A stretch of DNA of 64,000 nt. Origin: Gammaproteobacteria bacterium. GTDB lineage: Bacteria; Pseudomonadota; Gammaproteobacteria; Steroidobacterales; Woeseiaceae. Under the pieces are notes generated by a model. The model saw nothing but the letters and a program-made list of their open reading frames with translations. It searched no databases and was not told the DNA's origin. The first letter of the stretch is position 1; each line of letters starts with the position of its first letter. This document shows, one piece after another, positions 1 through 7,197 of this stretch. A program made the position numbers and the translations under genes. The stretch covers positions 19,153-83,152 of the forward strand of contig JAHEGH010000008.1 in NCBI GenBank assembly GCA_024639825.1, in the 5' to 3' direction.

Positions 1-33
1 CGCCGCGACAAGCGTGATGAATATCTTGGTCAC
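1..33 (-). CDS. Start of an exported protein (partial, runs off left edge)
   Basis: Only the first 11 codons are inside the window. A GTG start at 33 lies one base after the TAA stop of the upstream thioredoxin gene, with GAGAG about 6 bases before it, and the peptide VTKIFITLVAA looks like the beginning of a signal peptide. Genes for TlpA-like thioredoxins near ApbE are often followed by DUF4266/DUF3570 proteins, so that is a reasonable guess for this gene, but the visible residues cannot show it. Confidence 0.5.
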   Translation of the reverse strand, partial: MTKIFITLVAA

Positions 34-34
34 G

Positions 35-532
35 TTACTCTCTCAATAGTGAACGAATCTGATCGAGATACATGTTTTCGTATCCCGGCTTGTATCCATG
101 GTGGACATAGCGAACCGTACCTTCGCGATCAACAATAACCGTTACAGGCATCGCTTCCACGTCGTAAAGTTTACTGACTTCCTTGCGTGCGTCGAACAAC
201 ACTGGAAAGTTGACGCCGAGATCTTCGATCATATCCATGGCACGACCTGAGTCGTCATCGATATTGACACCAAGCAGGTTGAAGCCAACGCGTTGGTAAC
301 GCGAATACAGCGCATCCAGGTGCGGCATCTCCTGCCGGCAAGGGCCGCACCAGGTAGCCCAGAAATTAATCATGACAACATCGCCACGGTACTCGGATAA
401 ACGCAGGTTCTCACCGGTCGAGCTCTTGAGCGCGAAGTCCGGTGCCTGCTGGCCTTCCATGCTGCCCGCTGCGAGGCTGGAGGCGGCAAAAACACCCAAT
501 ACCAGGGCGATCATCAATTTCTTCAGTTTCAT
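35..532 (-). CDS. TlpA/ResA-like thiol-disulfide oxidoreductase
   Basis: This 165-aa exported thioredoxin-fold protein probably reduces or isomerises disulfides in the periplasm. The N-terminus (about residues 1-22) is a typical Sec signal peptide ending in SSLAAG. The mature part starts like AhpC/TSA-Redoxin proteins (APDFALKSSTG), has the active site WCGPC in the context NFWATWCGPCRQEMP near residue 60, and has the cis-proline segment AMPVTVIVD near residue 130. A good RBS (AAGGA) lies about 10 bases before the ATG. The next gene on the same strand starts one base after its stop, so they are co-transcribed. ApbE lies 317 bp upstream on the same strand, a context seen around flavoprotein or metal-related redox modules. 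The specific partner is unknown. Confidence 0.9.
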   Translation of the reverse strand: MKLKKLMIALVLGVFAASSLAAGSMEGQQAPDFALKSSTGENLRLSEYRGDVVMINFWATWCGPCRQEMPHLDALYSRYQRVGFNLLGVNIDDDSGRAMDMIEDLGVNFPVLFDARKEVSKLYDVEAMPVTVIVDREGTVRYVHHGYKPGYENMYLDQIRSLLRE

Positions 533-849
533 AGGTCCATTCCTTGTGTAACGAGCCCTGCTCCTTCCATTGGAAAAGTGGCCCAGACGGCACCAAGCAA
601 CGATGAATGGTGACAGCCGAGCCCCTTCGGGGCCGTGATTGTGATCACAGTTGTTCAGGTTCCCCTAAACATAATGACGGATGTTCCAATCGGGCACGCT
701 ACACGCGTAATCGCTACAGATTACGTCAAATTGGTGCGATTCCCAAGATTTTCCCAAGCGCGGATATGCAGGCTAATGATATGCCTATGAGTATGAATTT
801 AAAGTGAATATCCGTCGCCTTTCGGCGACATTGGACGGTATTCTGGCCA
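533..849. other. 317-bp intergenic region between apbE and the tlpA-like gene
   Basis: No convincing gene is present. The 66-aa plus-strand ORF at 607-807 has no recognisable domain, no good RBS and opposes both flanking genes. Two short hairpins are visible: gcccc/ggggc at about 621-633 and gtcgcc/ggcgac at 814-829. The second could weakly terminate apbE but has no T-run. The region should hold the promoter for the minus-strand tlpA-like transcript; I could not identify a clear -35/-10 pair. Confidence 0.5.
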
Positions 850-1890
850 CTATTCGAGCGCTTCAGTGTCGGGCTGCATCAAGCCGTCCGAATAAAAAAC
901 CTTGCCCTCGTCATCGATCACGATGCTTTCGTAGTCTGGCAGGCTGCCGATCAACGTCAGACCGAGCTCCACGCCCATGACGAATACCGAGGTCGACAAC
1001 GCGTCCGTAATAACGGCATCAGGGCCGAACACCGTGGCGCTGTGTACGCCATTGGCCGGCTCGCCCGTGCTGGGCCGGATAATATGGTGATAGCGAACGC
1101 CACCTTCCTCGAAATAACGCTCATAATCACCTGAGGTCGAGATCGCCTCATCGGCCAGTGGCACGGATATCGCCACCTCGCCGTCTTTGCGAGGATCGCG
1201 GATGCCAACCATCCACGGGCGGCCGCGACGGTCGCCGAGCAGCCTTGAATCCCCACCCGCCGTCACAATCGCATTCTGGATACCACGGCGCCGCAGGATG
1301 TCGATGCCGCGTTCAACCACATAGCCTTTGGCAATGCCACCGAGGTTGATGCGCACGCCCGGCTCCAGAAAGCGCACGGTACTCGTAACCTGGTCGAGTT
1401 TTACCAGTCGGTAATCGATGTGCTCGCGCTCAGCCTCGACCGTTGCGACGTCGGGGCGCTGCCGGGAGCGAAAATCATAGTGCTGCCCTACGCTGTCATA
1501 CGTGATATCGAAAGCGCCCCGCGTCAGGACCGAGATATCGAGTGAGCGGCGAATCAGTCCAAACAGCTCATCACCAGCCACAACCTCGCCCTGTGCCGCG
1601 TCCCGATTGATTTTTGAGATTTCGCTCTCATCTCTGTATGTACTCATGAGGCGGTCAATTCGGGCAGCCTCCTGAAAAACCTCTTCAAGCGCCAGGCGAC
1701 CGGCTTCGGGGTCGTCGCTCCAGAGGTGAATGCTCACTTCGGTGCCCATCATTGCGCGGGCATCACTGAACCAGTCGGCCAAGGCAGGTGGCGCCGACAG
1801 AATCAGCAGGAGCATTGCTAGTTTTGGTCCAAGCGCGGGGTTATGCTTGGTAAAACAACGGTTAAGCAAGGAGCGGTACAGTGACTTCAT
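850..1890 (-). CDS. apbE: FAD:protein FMN transferase (ApbE family)
   Basis: ApbE enzymes attach FMN covalently from FAD to Ser/Thr of exported flavoproteins such as RnfG/NqrC or urocanate-reductase-type proteins. The 346-aa product shows the family's order of motifs: MMGTEVSIHLW after the signal region, MSTYRDESEISKIN near residue 95, NLGGIAKGYVVE near residue 185 and TAGGDSRLLG near residue 215. A hydrophobic export segment (MLLLILSAPPALA, residues 26-38) has no lipobox cysteine. The ATG at 1890 overlaps the first 10 bases of the divergent lemA gene and has a poor RBS; an internal start (TTG at 1869 or ATG at 1815) is possible, though the latter removes the positive charges before the hydrophobic core. 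Its substrate flavoprotein is not in view. Confidence 0.93.
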   Translation of the reverse strand: MKSLYRSLLNRCFTKHNPALGPKLAMLLLILSAPPALADWFSDARAMMGTEVSIHLWSDDPEAGRLALEEVFQEAARIDRLMSTYRDESEISKINRDAAQGEVVAGDELFGLIRRSLDISVLTRGAFDITYDSVGQHYDFRSRQRPDVATVEAEREHIDYRLVKLDQVTSTVRFLEPGVRINLGGIAKGYVVERGIDILRRRGIQNAIVTAGGDSRLLGDRRGRPWMVGIRDPRKDGEVAISVPLADEAISTSGDYERYFEEGGVRYHHIIRPSTGEPANGVHSATVFGPDAVITDALSTSVFVMGVELGLTLIGSLPDYESIVIDDEGKVFYSDGLMQPDTEALE

Positions 1891-2471
1891 TCCTGATTTT
1901 CTTAGGGCTAATTGCCGCTATTGTGTTCTGGGCGATTGGTATTTACAACCGACTGGTCAACGAACGCAACAGGGTCAGAAACGGATTCGCGCAGATCGAC
2001 GTTCAGCTCACCCGGCGTCATGACCTCATCCCGAACCTGGTCGAAGCCGTCAAGGGCTACATGAAACATGAGCGCGAGACGCTCGAAGCCGTTGTCGAGG
2101 CGCGCAATACGGCCGTATCGGCACTGGACGCGGCCAAGGCGGACCCAGCCAACGCCGCGGCAATCCAGAAACTGGGTGGGGCCGAGGGCGCGCTCGGCAG
2201 TGTTCTCGGACGCCTGTTCGCTCTGTCCGAGGCGTATCCTGATCTCAAGGCTAATCAGAACATGATGCAGCTTCAGGAAGAACTCGCCACCACCGAGAAC
2301 AAGGTCGCATTCTCACGACAGGCGTTTAACGACGCCGTAATGGGTTACAACAACACGGCTGAAAACTTCCCTAATAACGTCATCGCCAACACATTTGGTT
2401 TCGAACTCGCAAGTTTCCTCGAAATTGAATCGGAAGAAATGCGGGAAGCGCCGGAAGTCTCGTTCACCTGA
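1881..2471 (+). CDS. lemA: LemA family protein
   Basis: A 196-aa membrane-anchored helical protein of the LemA family. One N-terminal transmembrane helix (FLIFLGLIAAIVFWAIGIYN) is followed by the family signature NRLVNERNRVRNGFAQIDVQLTRRHDLIPNLVEAVKGY. The rest is helical bundle, ending in the usual NTFGFELASFLEIE-type segment. The GTG start is fixed by a strong RBS (AAGGAG, 7 bases upstream). The M48 protease gene follows after 23 bp; LemA and an M48 (HtpX-like) protease are a recurrent pair, suggesting a joint role in membrane protein quality control. The biochemical role of LemA is not established. Confidence 0.95.
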   Translation: MTSFLIFLGLIAAIVFWAIGIYNRLVNERNRVRNGFAQIDVQLTRRHDLIPNLVEAVKGYMKHERETLEAVVEARNTAVSALDAAKADPANAAAIQKLGGAEGALGSVLGRLFALSEAYPDLKANQNMMQLQEELATTENKVAFSRQAFNDAVMGYNNTAENFPNNVIANTFGFELASFLEIESEEMREAPEVSFT

Positions 2472-2494
2472 TTTTCACCTCTTCAGCCTGAATC

Positions 2495-4447
2495 GTGAAT
2501 TTTTTCGCCGCGCAGGACCAGGCACGCAAGGCGTCGCGACGCCTGGTCCTCGCTTATATTGCAGCCACTGTCCTGATCGTTGCCGGCGTCACCGCTATCG
2601 TCGGATTCGCACTGTTGATTATTGGCAATACCGGCTATGACTACACGCCGGGCGGCTTCATTGGTGCGAATGCCGGCATGCTGGTCGGCACCGCCGTGCT
2701 GACCACGCTTTTCATTCTCGGCGCCAGCCTGTTCAAGACGTCTGTGCTGTCGTCGGGTGGCGGCGCTGTCGCCACCCAGATGGGTGGCACGCTAGTGCCC
2801 GCAGACGTCCGCGATCCATTGCGCCGACGACTTCGCAACGTTGTTGAGGAAATGGCGATCGCCTCGGGCGTTCCCGTACCCGAGATCTATGTGCTCGAAG
2901 AGGAAAGCAGCATCAATGCGTTTGCGGCCGGATTCACGCCCAGCGACGCGGCCGTTGCCGTGACGCGCGGCACGCTGGAACTGCTCGACCGCAATGAATT
3001 GCAGGGCGTGATCGCACACGAATTCAGCCATATTCTTAACGGTGACATGCGCCTGAATATCCGCCTGATGGGCGTCCTGTTCGGCATCATGGTGTTGTCC
3101 CTGATTGGACGCCTGATCGTGCGCGGCGGCTATCATGCAAGCATTATTTCCAGTCGCCGCGACCGCGGCGCACCGGTCGTGCTCATTGTAGGACTCGGTC
3201 TTGCCATACTTGGCGGTATCGGGATGTTCTTCGCACGCGTCATCAAGGCAGGCGTCTCGAGGCAGCGTGAATTCCTCGCAGACGCCTCCGCCGTTCAGTT
3301 CACGCGCCAAAGTGAGGGCATTGCCAACGCGCTCAAGAAGATTGGCGGGTACAGCCAGGGTTCGCTGATTCAGGCAGCGGACCCCGAAGAAGTCAGCCAC
3401 ATGCTGTTTGGCTCGGGTTCGAAATTCGCCGGCATCTTCGCTACGCACCCACCGCTTATCGACAGGATCCGGGCTCTGGACCCAAGCTTCAAGGAATCCG
3501 ACTTTCCGCGCGTGGATCCACGCCAGCACTGGTCGATGGCAGGCGACGGTGGGGAGACCGCATCGGCATTCGCGGGTGACGTTACCACCGCACTTGCCAG
3601 CGGCGGCGCCCAGGTACTCGCTGAGTCAATCGCCGAGACAGTCGGCCAGCCCGAAAACGAGCATGTCGAGTATGCGCAGCACCTGCGGCAATCGACTCCC
3701 GGGTCTTTGTATGAGGCGGCACATTCTTCTGAGTTTGCCTACCTGCTTACTATCGCACTCATTCTCGACCGCTCAGGACGCATAGTCGAGCGACAGCTCG
3801 CACTGGCGAAAGAGCAGCTCGGTACCGAACGGGCCAGGCTTCTGCGTCGGTACTACGATGAACTTGCGGCTACGGGACCGGAATACCGCCTGCCATTACT
3901 CGAGATCGCTTTCCCTGCGCTCAAGCTGCGACCGGCACAGGAGTTGAGTTACCTGGTGTCGCTCACAACGCGCATGATCGAAATCGACGGCGAGATCGAC
4001 CTTTACGAATATTGTTTCTACCGCATTTTAATGAGCAACCTTGGCAAGGCGGTGGACCCGTCCGGACGACGTCGCGCGCTGCGCTCGAAACGCCGTGACC
4101 TGCAGGCCTCGACTATCGGACTGCTGCGCGTCCTCGCCGACTACGGCCACGATAACGAAAACGAACGAGAGGCAGCGTTTGCCACGGGTATCGAAACCCT
4201 GGGCCCCTGGGCTCAGGACTACGGCTACGAGTCTGACCGCAAATTCACAGTCGCGGTTCTCGACCACGGCCTTGATGTACTGCTCGGGCTCAACAGTAAA
4301 GGCAAGGAGTCTCTGCTTCGGGCGATCAGTGCCACAGCGGGTCACGACGGCAAACTTACTGTCACCGAAGCGGAGTTGATTCGGGCTGTTTGTGCCACGC
4401 TCGACTATCCCCTGCCGCCCATCCTGGTGCACAGATCTCATTCATAA
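2495..4447 (+). CDS. M48 family membrane metalloprotease, LemA-associated
   Basis: A 650-aa HtpX-like zinc protease. After a short cytoplasmic start it has two N-terminal membrane helices (about residues 22-47 and 60-82), the catalytic HEFSH motif near residue 175 preceded by INAFAAG, two more hydrophobic segments around 190-250, and the third zinc ligand region REFLADASAVQFTR. HtpX proteins are about 290 aa, so the C-terminal 320 residues are an extension; it is mainly helical and includes a TerB-like stretch (SLTTRMIEIDGEIDLYEYCFYRIL), suggestive of an added sensor domain. Start is GTG; RBS is weak. Likely co-transcribed with lemA. Probably degrades or clips misfolded membrane proteins. Confidence 0.9.
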   Translation: MNFFAAQDQARKASRRLVLAYIAATVLIVAGVTAIVGFALLIIGNTGYDYTPGGFIGANAGMLVGTAVLTTLFILGASLFKTSVLSSGGGAVATQMGGTLVPADVRDPLRRRLRNVVEEMAIASGVPVPEIYVLEEESSINAFAAGFTPSDAAVAVTRGTLELLDRNELQGVIAHEFSHILNGDMRLNIRLMGVLFGIMVLSLIGRLIVRGGYHASIISSRRDRGAPVVLIVGLGLAILGGIGMFFARVIKAGVSRQREFLADASAVQFTRQSEGIANALKKIGGYSQGSLIQAADPEEVSHMLFGSGSKFAGIFATHPPLIDRIRALDPSFKESDFPRVDPRQHWSMAGDGGETASAFAGDVTTALASGGAQVLAESIAETVGQPENEHVEYAQHLRQSTPGSLYEAAHSSEFAYLLTIALILDRSGRIVERQLALAKEQLGTERARLLRRYYDELAATGPEYRLPLLEIAFPALKLRPAQELSYLVSLTTRMIEIDGEIDLYEYCFYRILMSNLGKAVDPSGRRRALRSKRRDLQASTIGLLRVLADYGHDNENEREAAFATGIETLGPWAQDYGYESDRKFTVAVLDHGLDVLLGLNSKGKESLLRAISATAGHDGKLTVTEAELIRAVCATLDYPLPPILVHRSHS

Positions 4448-4507
4448 ATAGCGTCGCCTTTTGTCGTATTATCGAACTCCAGAGCGATTCATTTGTCGGA
4501 CACCACC

Positions 4508-5326
4508 ATGAACACCACACGTACCCTGGCCATCGTGACCATACTGGCCCTCTTTACTTCATCATTTGCAGACGCCGCCACGCGCGAGGAAAAACGCGTT
4601 GCTGATGCATCTGACGTTCTCGACCAGTTATCTCGGATCCCGGAAAAGGCCATTCCGCCCAACCTCCTGTCGCGGGCTTACGCAGTTGTGGTTGTCCCGA
4701 ACGTTGTGCGAGCCGCATTTGGACTGGGATTGCGCCGCGGCAAAGGCGTCATCGTCGTCCGGCAGGACGACAACTCCTGGAGCAACCCGGCGTTCGTTAC
4801 GCTGACTGGCGGCAGTGTCGGCTGGCAGGCCGGGGCCGATTCAACCGATGTCATCCTGGTCTTCAAGACGCGCAAGGGCGTCGATGGAATAGCCAATGGC
4901 AAGCTTACGCTGGGCGCGAATGCATCAGTGGCAGCCGGTCCGGTCGGACGACACACGAGTGCCTCAACGGACATCGAATTCCAGGCAGAGGTCTACTCAT
5001 ACTCACGCAGCCGCGGCTTGTTTGCGGGCGTTGCTCTTGAGGGCGCAGGCCTGACGATGGATCGCAAGGCGAACGCCGCATTCTATGGTTCGACCAGCAT
5101 GACGCCGGAGAAAATTTTTGTGAGTTCGCCGAACATTGCGCCCGATATCGCGAATACGTTTATCCAGATTTTGACCGCACAAACCCTGCGGCTTCCAACC
5201 TCACCTGGTATGAAGGCCGGCGCCGAACAGTCTGGTACTGTAGAAACTGAAGCCGACGTCCGTACTTTTGGCCTGCCTGAGCCCGGCGAGGCGGACGACG
5301 AAACCGCGTACGACCCTAACTACTGA
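4508..5326 (+). CDS. Exported SYLF (YSC84/DUF500) lipid-binding domain protein
   Basis: About 272 aa. I chose the ATG at 4508 rather than the TTG at 4493 because it begins a normal signal peptide (MNTTRTLAIVTILALFTSSFADA). The mature part carries the SYLF/YSC84 fold: residues around AYAVVVVPNVVRAAFGLGLRRGKGVIVVR, TGGSVGWQAGADSTDVILVFKT and LGANASVAAGPVGRH are the family's conserved blocks. SYLF domains bind phosphoinositides in eukaryotes; in bacteria these exported homologues are associated with the outer membrane and their ligand is unknown. It sits between the M48 protease and an MscS channel, same strand, 17 bp before the latter, compatible with an envelope-stress operon. Confidence 0.88.
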   Translation: MNTTRTLAIVTILALFTSSFADAATREEKRVADASDVLDQLSRIPEKAIPPNLLSRAYAVVVVPNVVRAAFGLGLRRGKGVIVVRQDDNSWSNPAFVTLTGGSVGWQAGADSTDVILVFKTRKGVDGIANGKLTLGANASVAAGPVGRHTSASTDIEFQAEVYSYSRSRGLFAGVALEGAGLTMDRKANAAFYGSTSMTPEKIFVSSPNIAPDIANTFIQILTAQTLRLPTSPGMKAGAEQSGTVETEADVRTFGLPEPGEADDETAYDPNY

Positions 5327-5343
5327 GACTGGCGGAATCACGT

Positions 5344-6417
5344 TTGGAAGAATTGATCAGCAAGGTCCAGCAGCTCGCAGAACTGATTGGGCCCAATCCT
5401 TACCTGCAGGCCGCGATAATCGCGGCCGCTTTTATCCTGGCCGGCAAGGTCGCTGACTGGATCATGTCCGGCATCATCGGACGTATGGCACAGAGATCCA
5501 CTAACGACTTCGATGACGGCCTCGTCGAACTCGTCCACCGCCCCGTCTTCATGTCGTTTGTTCTCCTCGGCCTGGGTCTTGCAACCCTGCGGGTAGGCAT
5601 GCCGGCCGCGCCAGAGTTTCTGACACTCGGCCTCCTCAAAACAATCGCGATCATAATCTGGTTCGGAACGCTGGCAGGCTTTGTCAATCTGATTGTCCAG
5701 TCGGCCCGGAAGTCATCTCAAAGCAAACTCGTACAGAGTGGCATGCTTTCGCTTCTGCACAATATGGCGAAGGTCGTGCTCGCCGCGATGTCCATATATT
5801 TTGTTTTCCTTGCGTGGAACATCAATGTCACAGCCTGGCTCGCCTCCGCAGGTATCGTCGGTCTCGCCCTGAGTTTCGCGGCCAAGGACACCCTGTCGAA
5901 TCTGTTCGCCGGGGTCTCAATCGTGATCGATGCGCCGTACAAGACGGGCGACTATATTATTCTTGATTCCGGCGAGCGTGGGATCGTGACGGATATCGGC
6001 TTACGCAGCACCCGCATCCTCACACGTGATGACGTCGAGATCACAGTGCCAAATGGCATAATCGGTAACAGCACAATTACCAATGAAGCGGGCGGCCCCC
6101 CGGCGCAGCACAGGATCCGAATCGGTGTCGGTGTTGCTTACGGCAGCGACCTCGATCACGTCATCGAAACACTGCAGAAGGTCGCGGAAGAGAACGCGAA
6201 CATACTCTCGAATCCCGAGCCACGAGTACGCTTCAGACTGTTCGGCGACTCGAGCCTGAACTTCGAGTTGTTAGGATGGATTGCAGACCCCGCCGACGGC
6301 GGTCGGGTCAGACACGAACTGAACTGCGCGGTCTACAGGGCATTTAACCAAGAGGGAATCCAGATTCCGTTTCCACAGCGCGACCTGCATGTGCGAACCA
6401 TGCCTGCGAGCGGCTAG
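5344..6417 (+). CDS. MscS family mechanosensitive ion channel
   Basis: A 357-aa small-conductance mechanosensitive channel. Four hydrophobic segments occur in the first 170 residues, with the pore-lining helix in the glycine/alanine-rich stretch WLASAGIVGLALSFAAKDTLSNLFAG, the hallmark of MscS TM3. The beta domain follows (GDYIILDSGERGIVTDIGLRSTRI, then TVPNGIIGNSTITNE), then the alpha/beta cytoplasmic vestibule. It should release solutes on hypo-osmotic shock. The TTG start follows GGCGGAA. The gene's last four bases overlap the convergent lipoprotein gene. Confidence 0.93.
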   Translation: MEELISKVQQLAELIGPNPYLQAAIIAAAFILAGKVADWIMSGIIGRMAQRSTNDFDDGLVELVHRPVFMSFVLLGLGLATLRVGMPAAPEFLTLGLLKTIAIIIWFGTLAGFVNLIVQSARKSSQSKLVQSGMLSLLHNMAKVVLAAMSIYFVFLAWNINVTAWLASAGIVGLALSFAAKDTLSNLFAGVSIVIDAPYKTGDYIILDSGERGIVTDIGLRSTRILTRDDVEITVPNGIIGNSTITNEAGGPPAQHRIRIGVGVAYGSDLDHVIETLQKVAEENANILSNPEPRVRFRLFGDSSLNFELLGWIADPADGGRVRHELNCAVYRAFNQEGIQIPFPQRDLHVRTMPASG

Positions 6418-7025
6418 CCCTGCTGATCTTCGTCGTTGCGGCGACGCAGTTCTTCGCGAATAGACTCCAGGTCATCGGTCGTTTCTTCCTCGGGTACCTG
6501 CTCGGCACTGGGCGCATTTCCACCGTCGGTCGGCAACACGGCGTCACCATAGGCAGAACCGGCTTCGTCCTGGACAGCGGCCTCGGGAATGACGGCCAGC
6601 GGCAGATTTCCTTCAGGCAAGACATCTGACTCGTTGCCGTCGTCTGTCGGAGGTAACACGCCAAACTGCGCCAGGTATTCGGCTTCCTTGCGCAGTCGTT
6701 CTGCTTCTAGCGAACGACGCCGCGCTTCTGCAGCTGCCTGCTGCGTACGTCGCAGCGCTGCGCGCTTGCGTTCGGACCGGGCCTCGAGTTCCGCGCGACG
6801 AGTTTCTTCTTCCTTCGCCTGAATTCGCTGCACAGCGGCCCGTGCGTTGATGCATTCCTGATCGTAGCGCGATTCCTGACGGTTCTGCTGGCAACGGACC
6901 ATCGCTGCCTCAAGCAGCATGGGATTATCGATGAACTCGGTGGTCGTACGCGCGGGCGGCTCACTCGGAGTACAGCCGGCCAGCAGTCCGATCCCGATCA
7001 ATAGCGCTGTCTTGTGCCTCGTCAT
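6414..7025 (-). CDS. Lipoprotein with charged coiled coil, EexN-like
   Basis: 203 aa. The signal ends in LLAGC, a lipobox with Cys16, so this is a lipoprotein. The segment FIDNPMLLEAAMVRCQQN...DQECINARAAV resembles the conserved part of EexN-type entry-exclusion lipoproteins (a residue-Pro-x-Leu, Cys and C-N-A pattern), but the rest differs: residues 65-125 form a highly charged Arg/Glu/Ala-rich helix likely to be a coiled coil, and the C-terminus is acidic and probably disordered. No conjugation genes are present, so an entry-exclusion function is not implied. Divergent from the MFS-acyltransferase gene and convergent with mscS. Confidence 0.75.
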   Translation of the reverse strand: MTRHKTALLIGIGLLAGCTPSEPPARTTTEFIDNPMLLEAAMVRCQQNRQESRYDQECINARAAVQRIQAKEEETRRAELEARSERKRAALRRTQQAAAEARRRSLEAERLRKEAEYLAQFGVLPPTDDGNESDVLPEGNLPLAVIPEAAVQDEAGSAYGDAVLPTDGGNAPSAEQVPEEETTDDLESIREELRRRNDEDQQG

Positions 7026-7197
7026 AGTGGTTGGTCTTGTCCGAAAAGTTGATTAAATGGTAGAAAATTCAGCACGCTGTGGTCCAGATGGTAGCAATAA
7101 TATCAAATTCACCTTAAGGGCAGGGTTCGCAGTTTTGGCATGTGGCGGGGGGTATTCGAGTTATAGTGCCCTCTGCAGACGAGGTGGGTAGAAAAGA

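Noticed and set aside
641-651. tgtgatcaca palindrome as a possible CRP site
   Set aside because: CRP needs two half-sites six bases apart; this one is contiguous and could be chance.
607-807. 66-aa plus-strand ORF between apbE and tlpA genes
   Set aside because: No RBS, no domain, odd composition and wrong orientation for the neighbours.
2792-3529. 245-aa antisense ORF within the M48 protease gene
   Set aside because: Shadow of a GC-rich coding frame; low-complexity composition, no domain.
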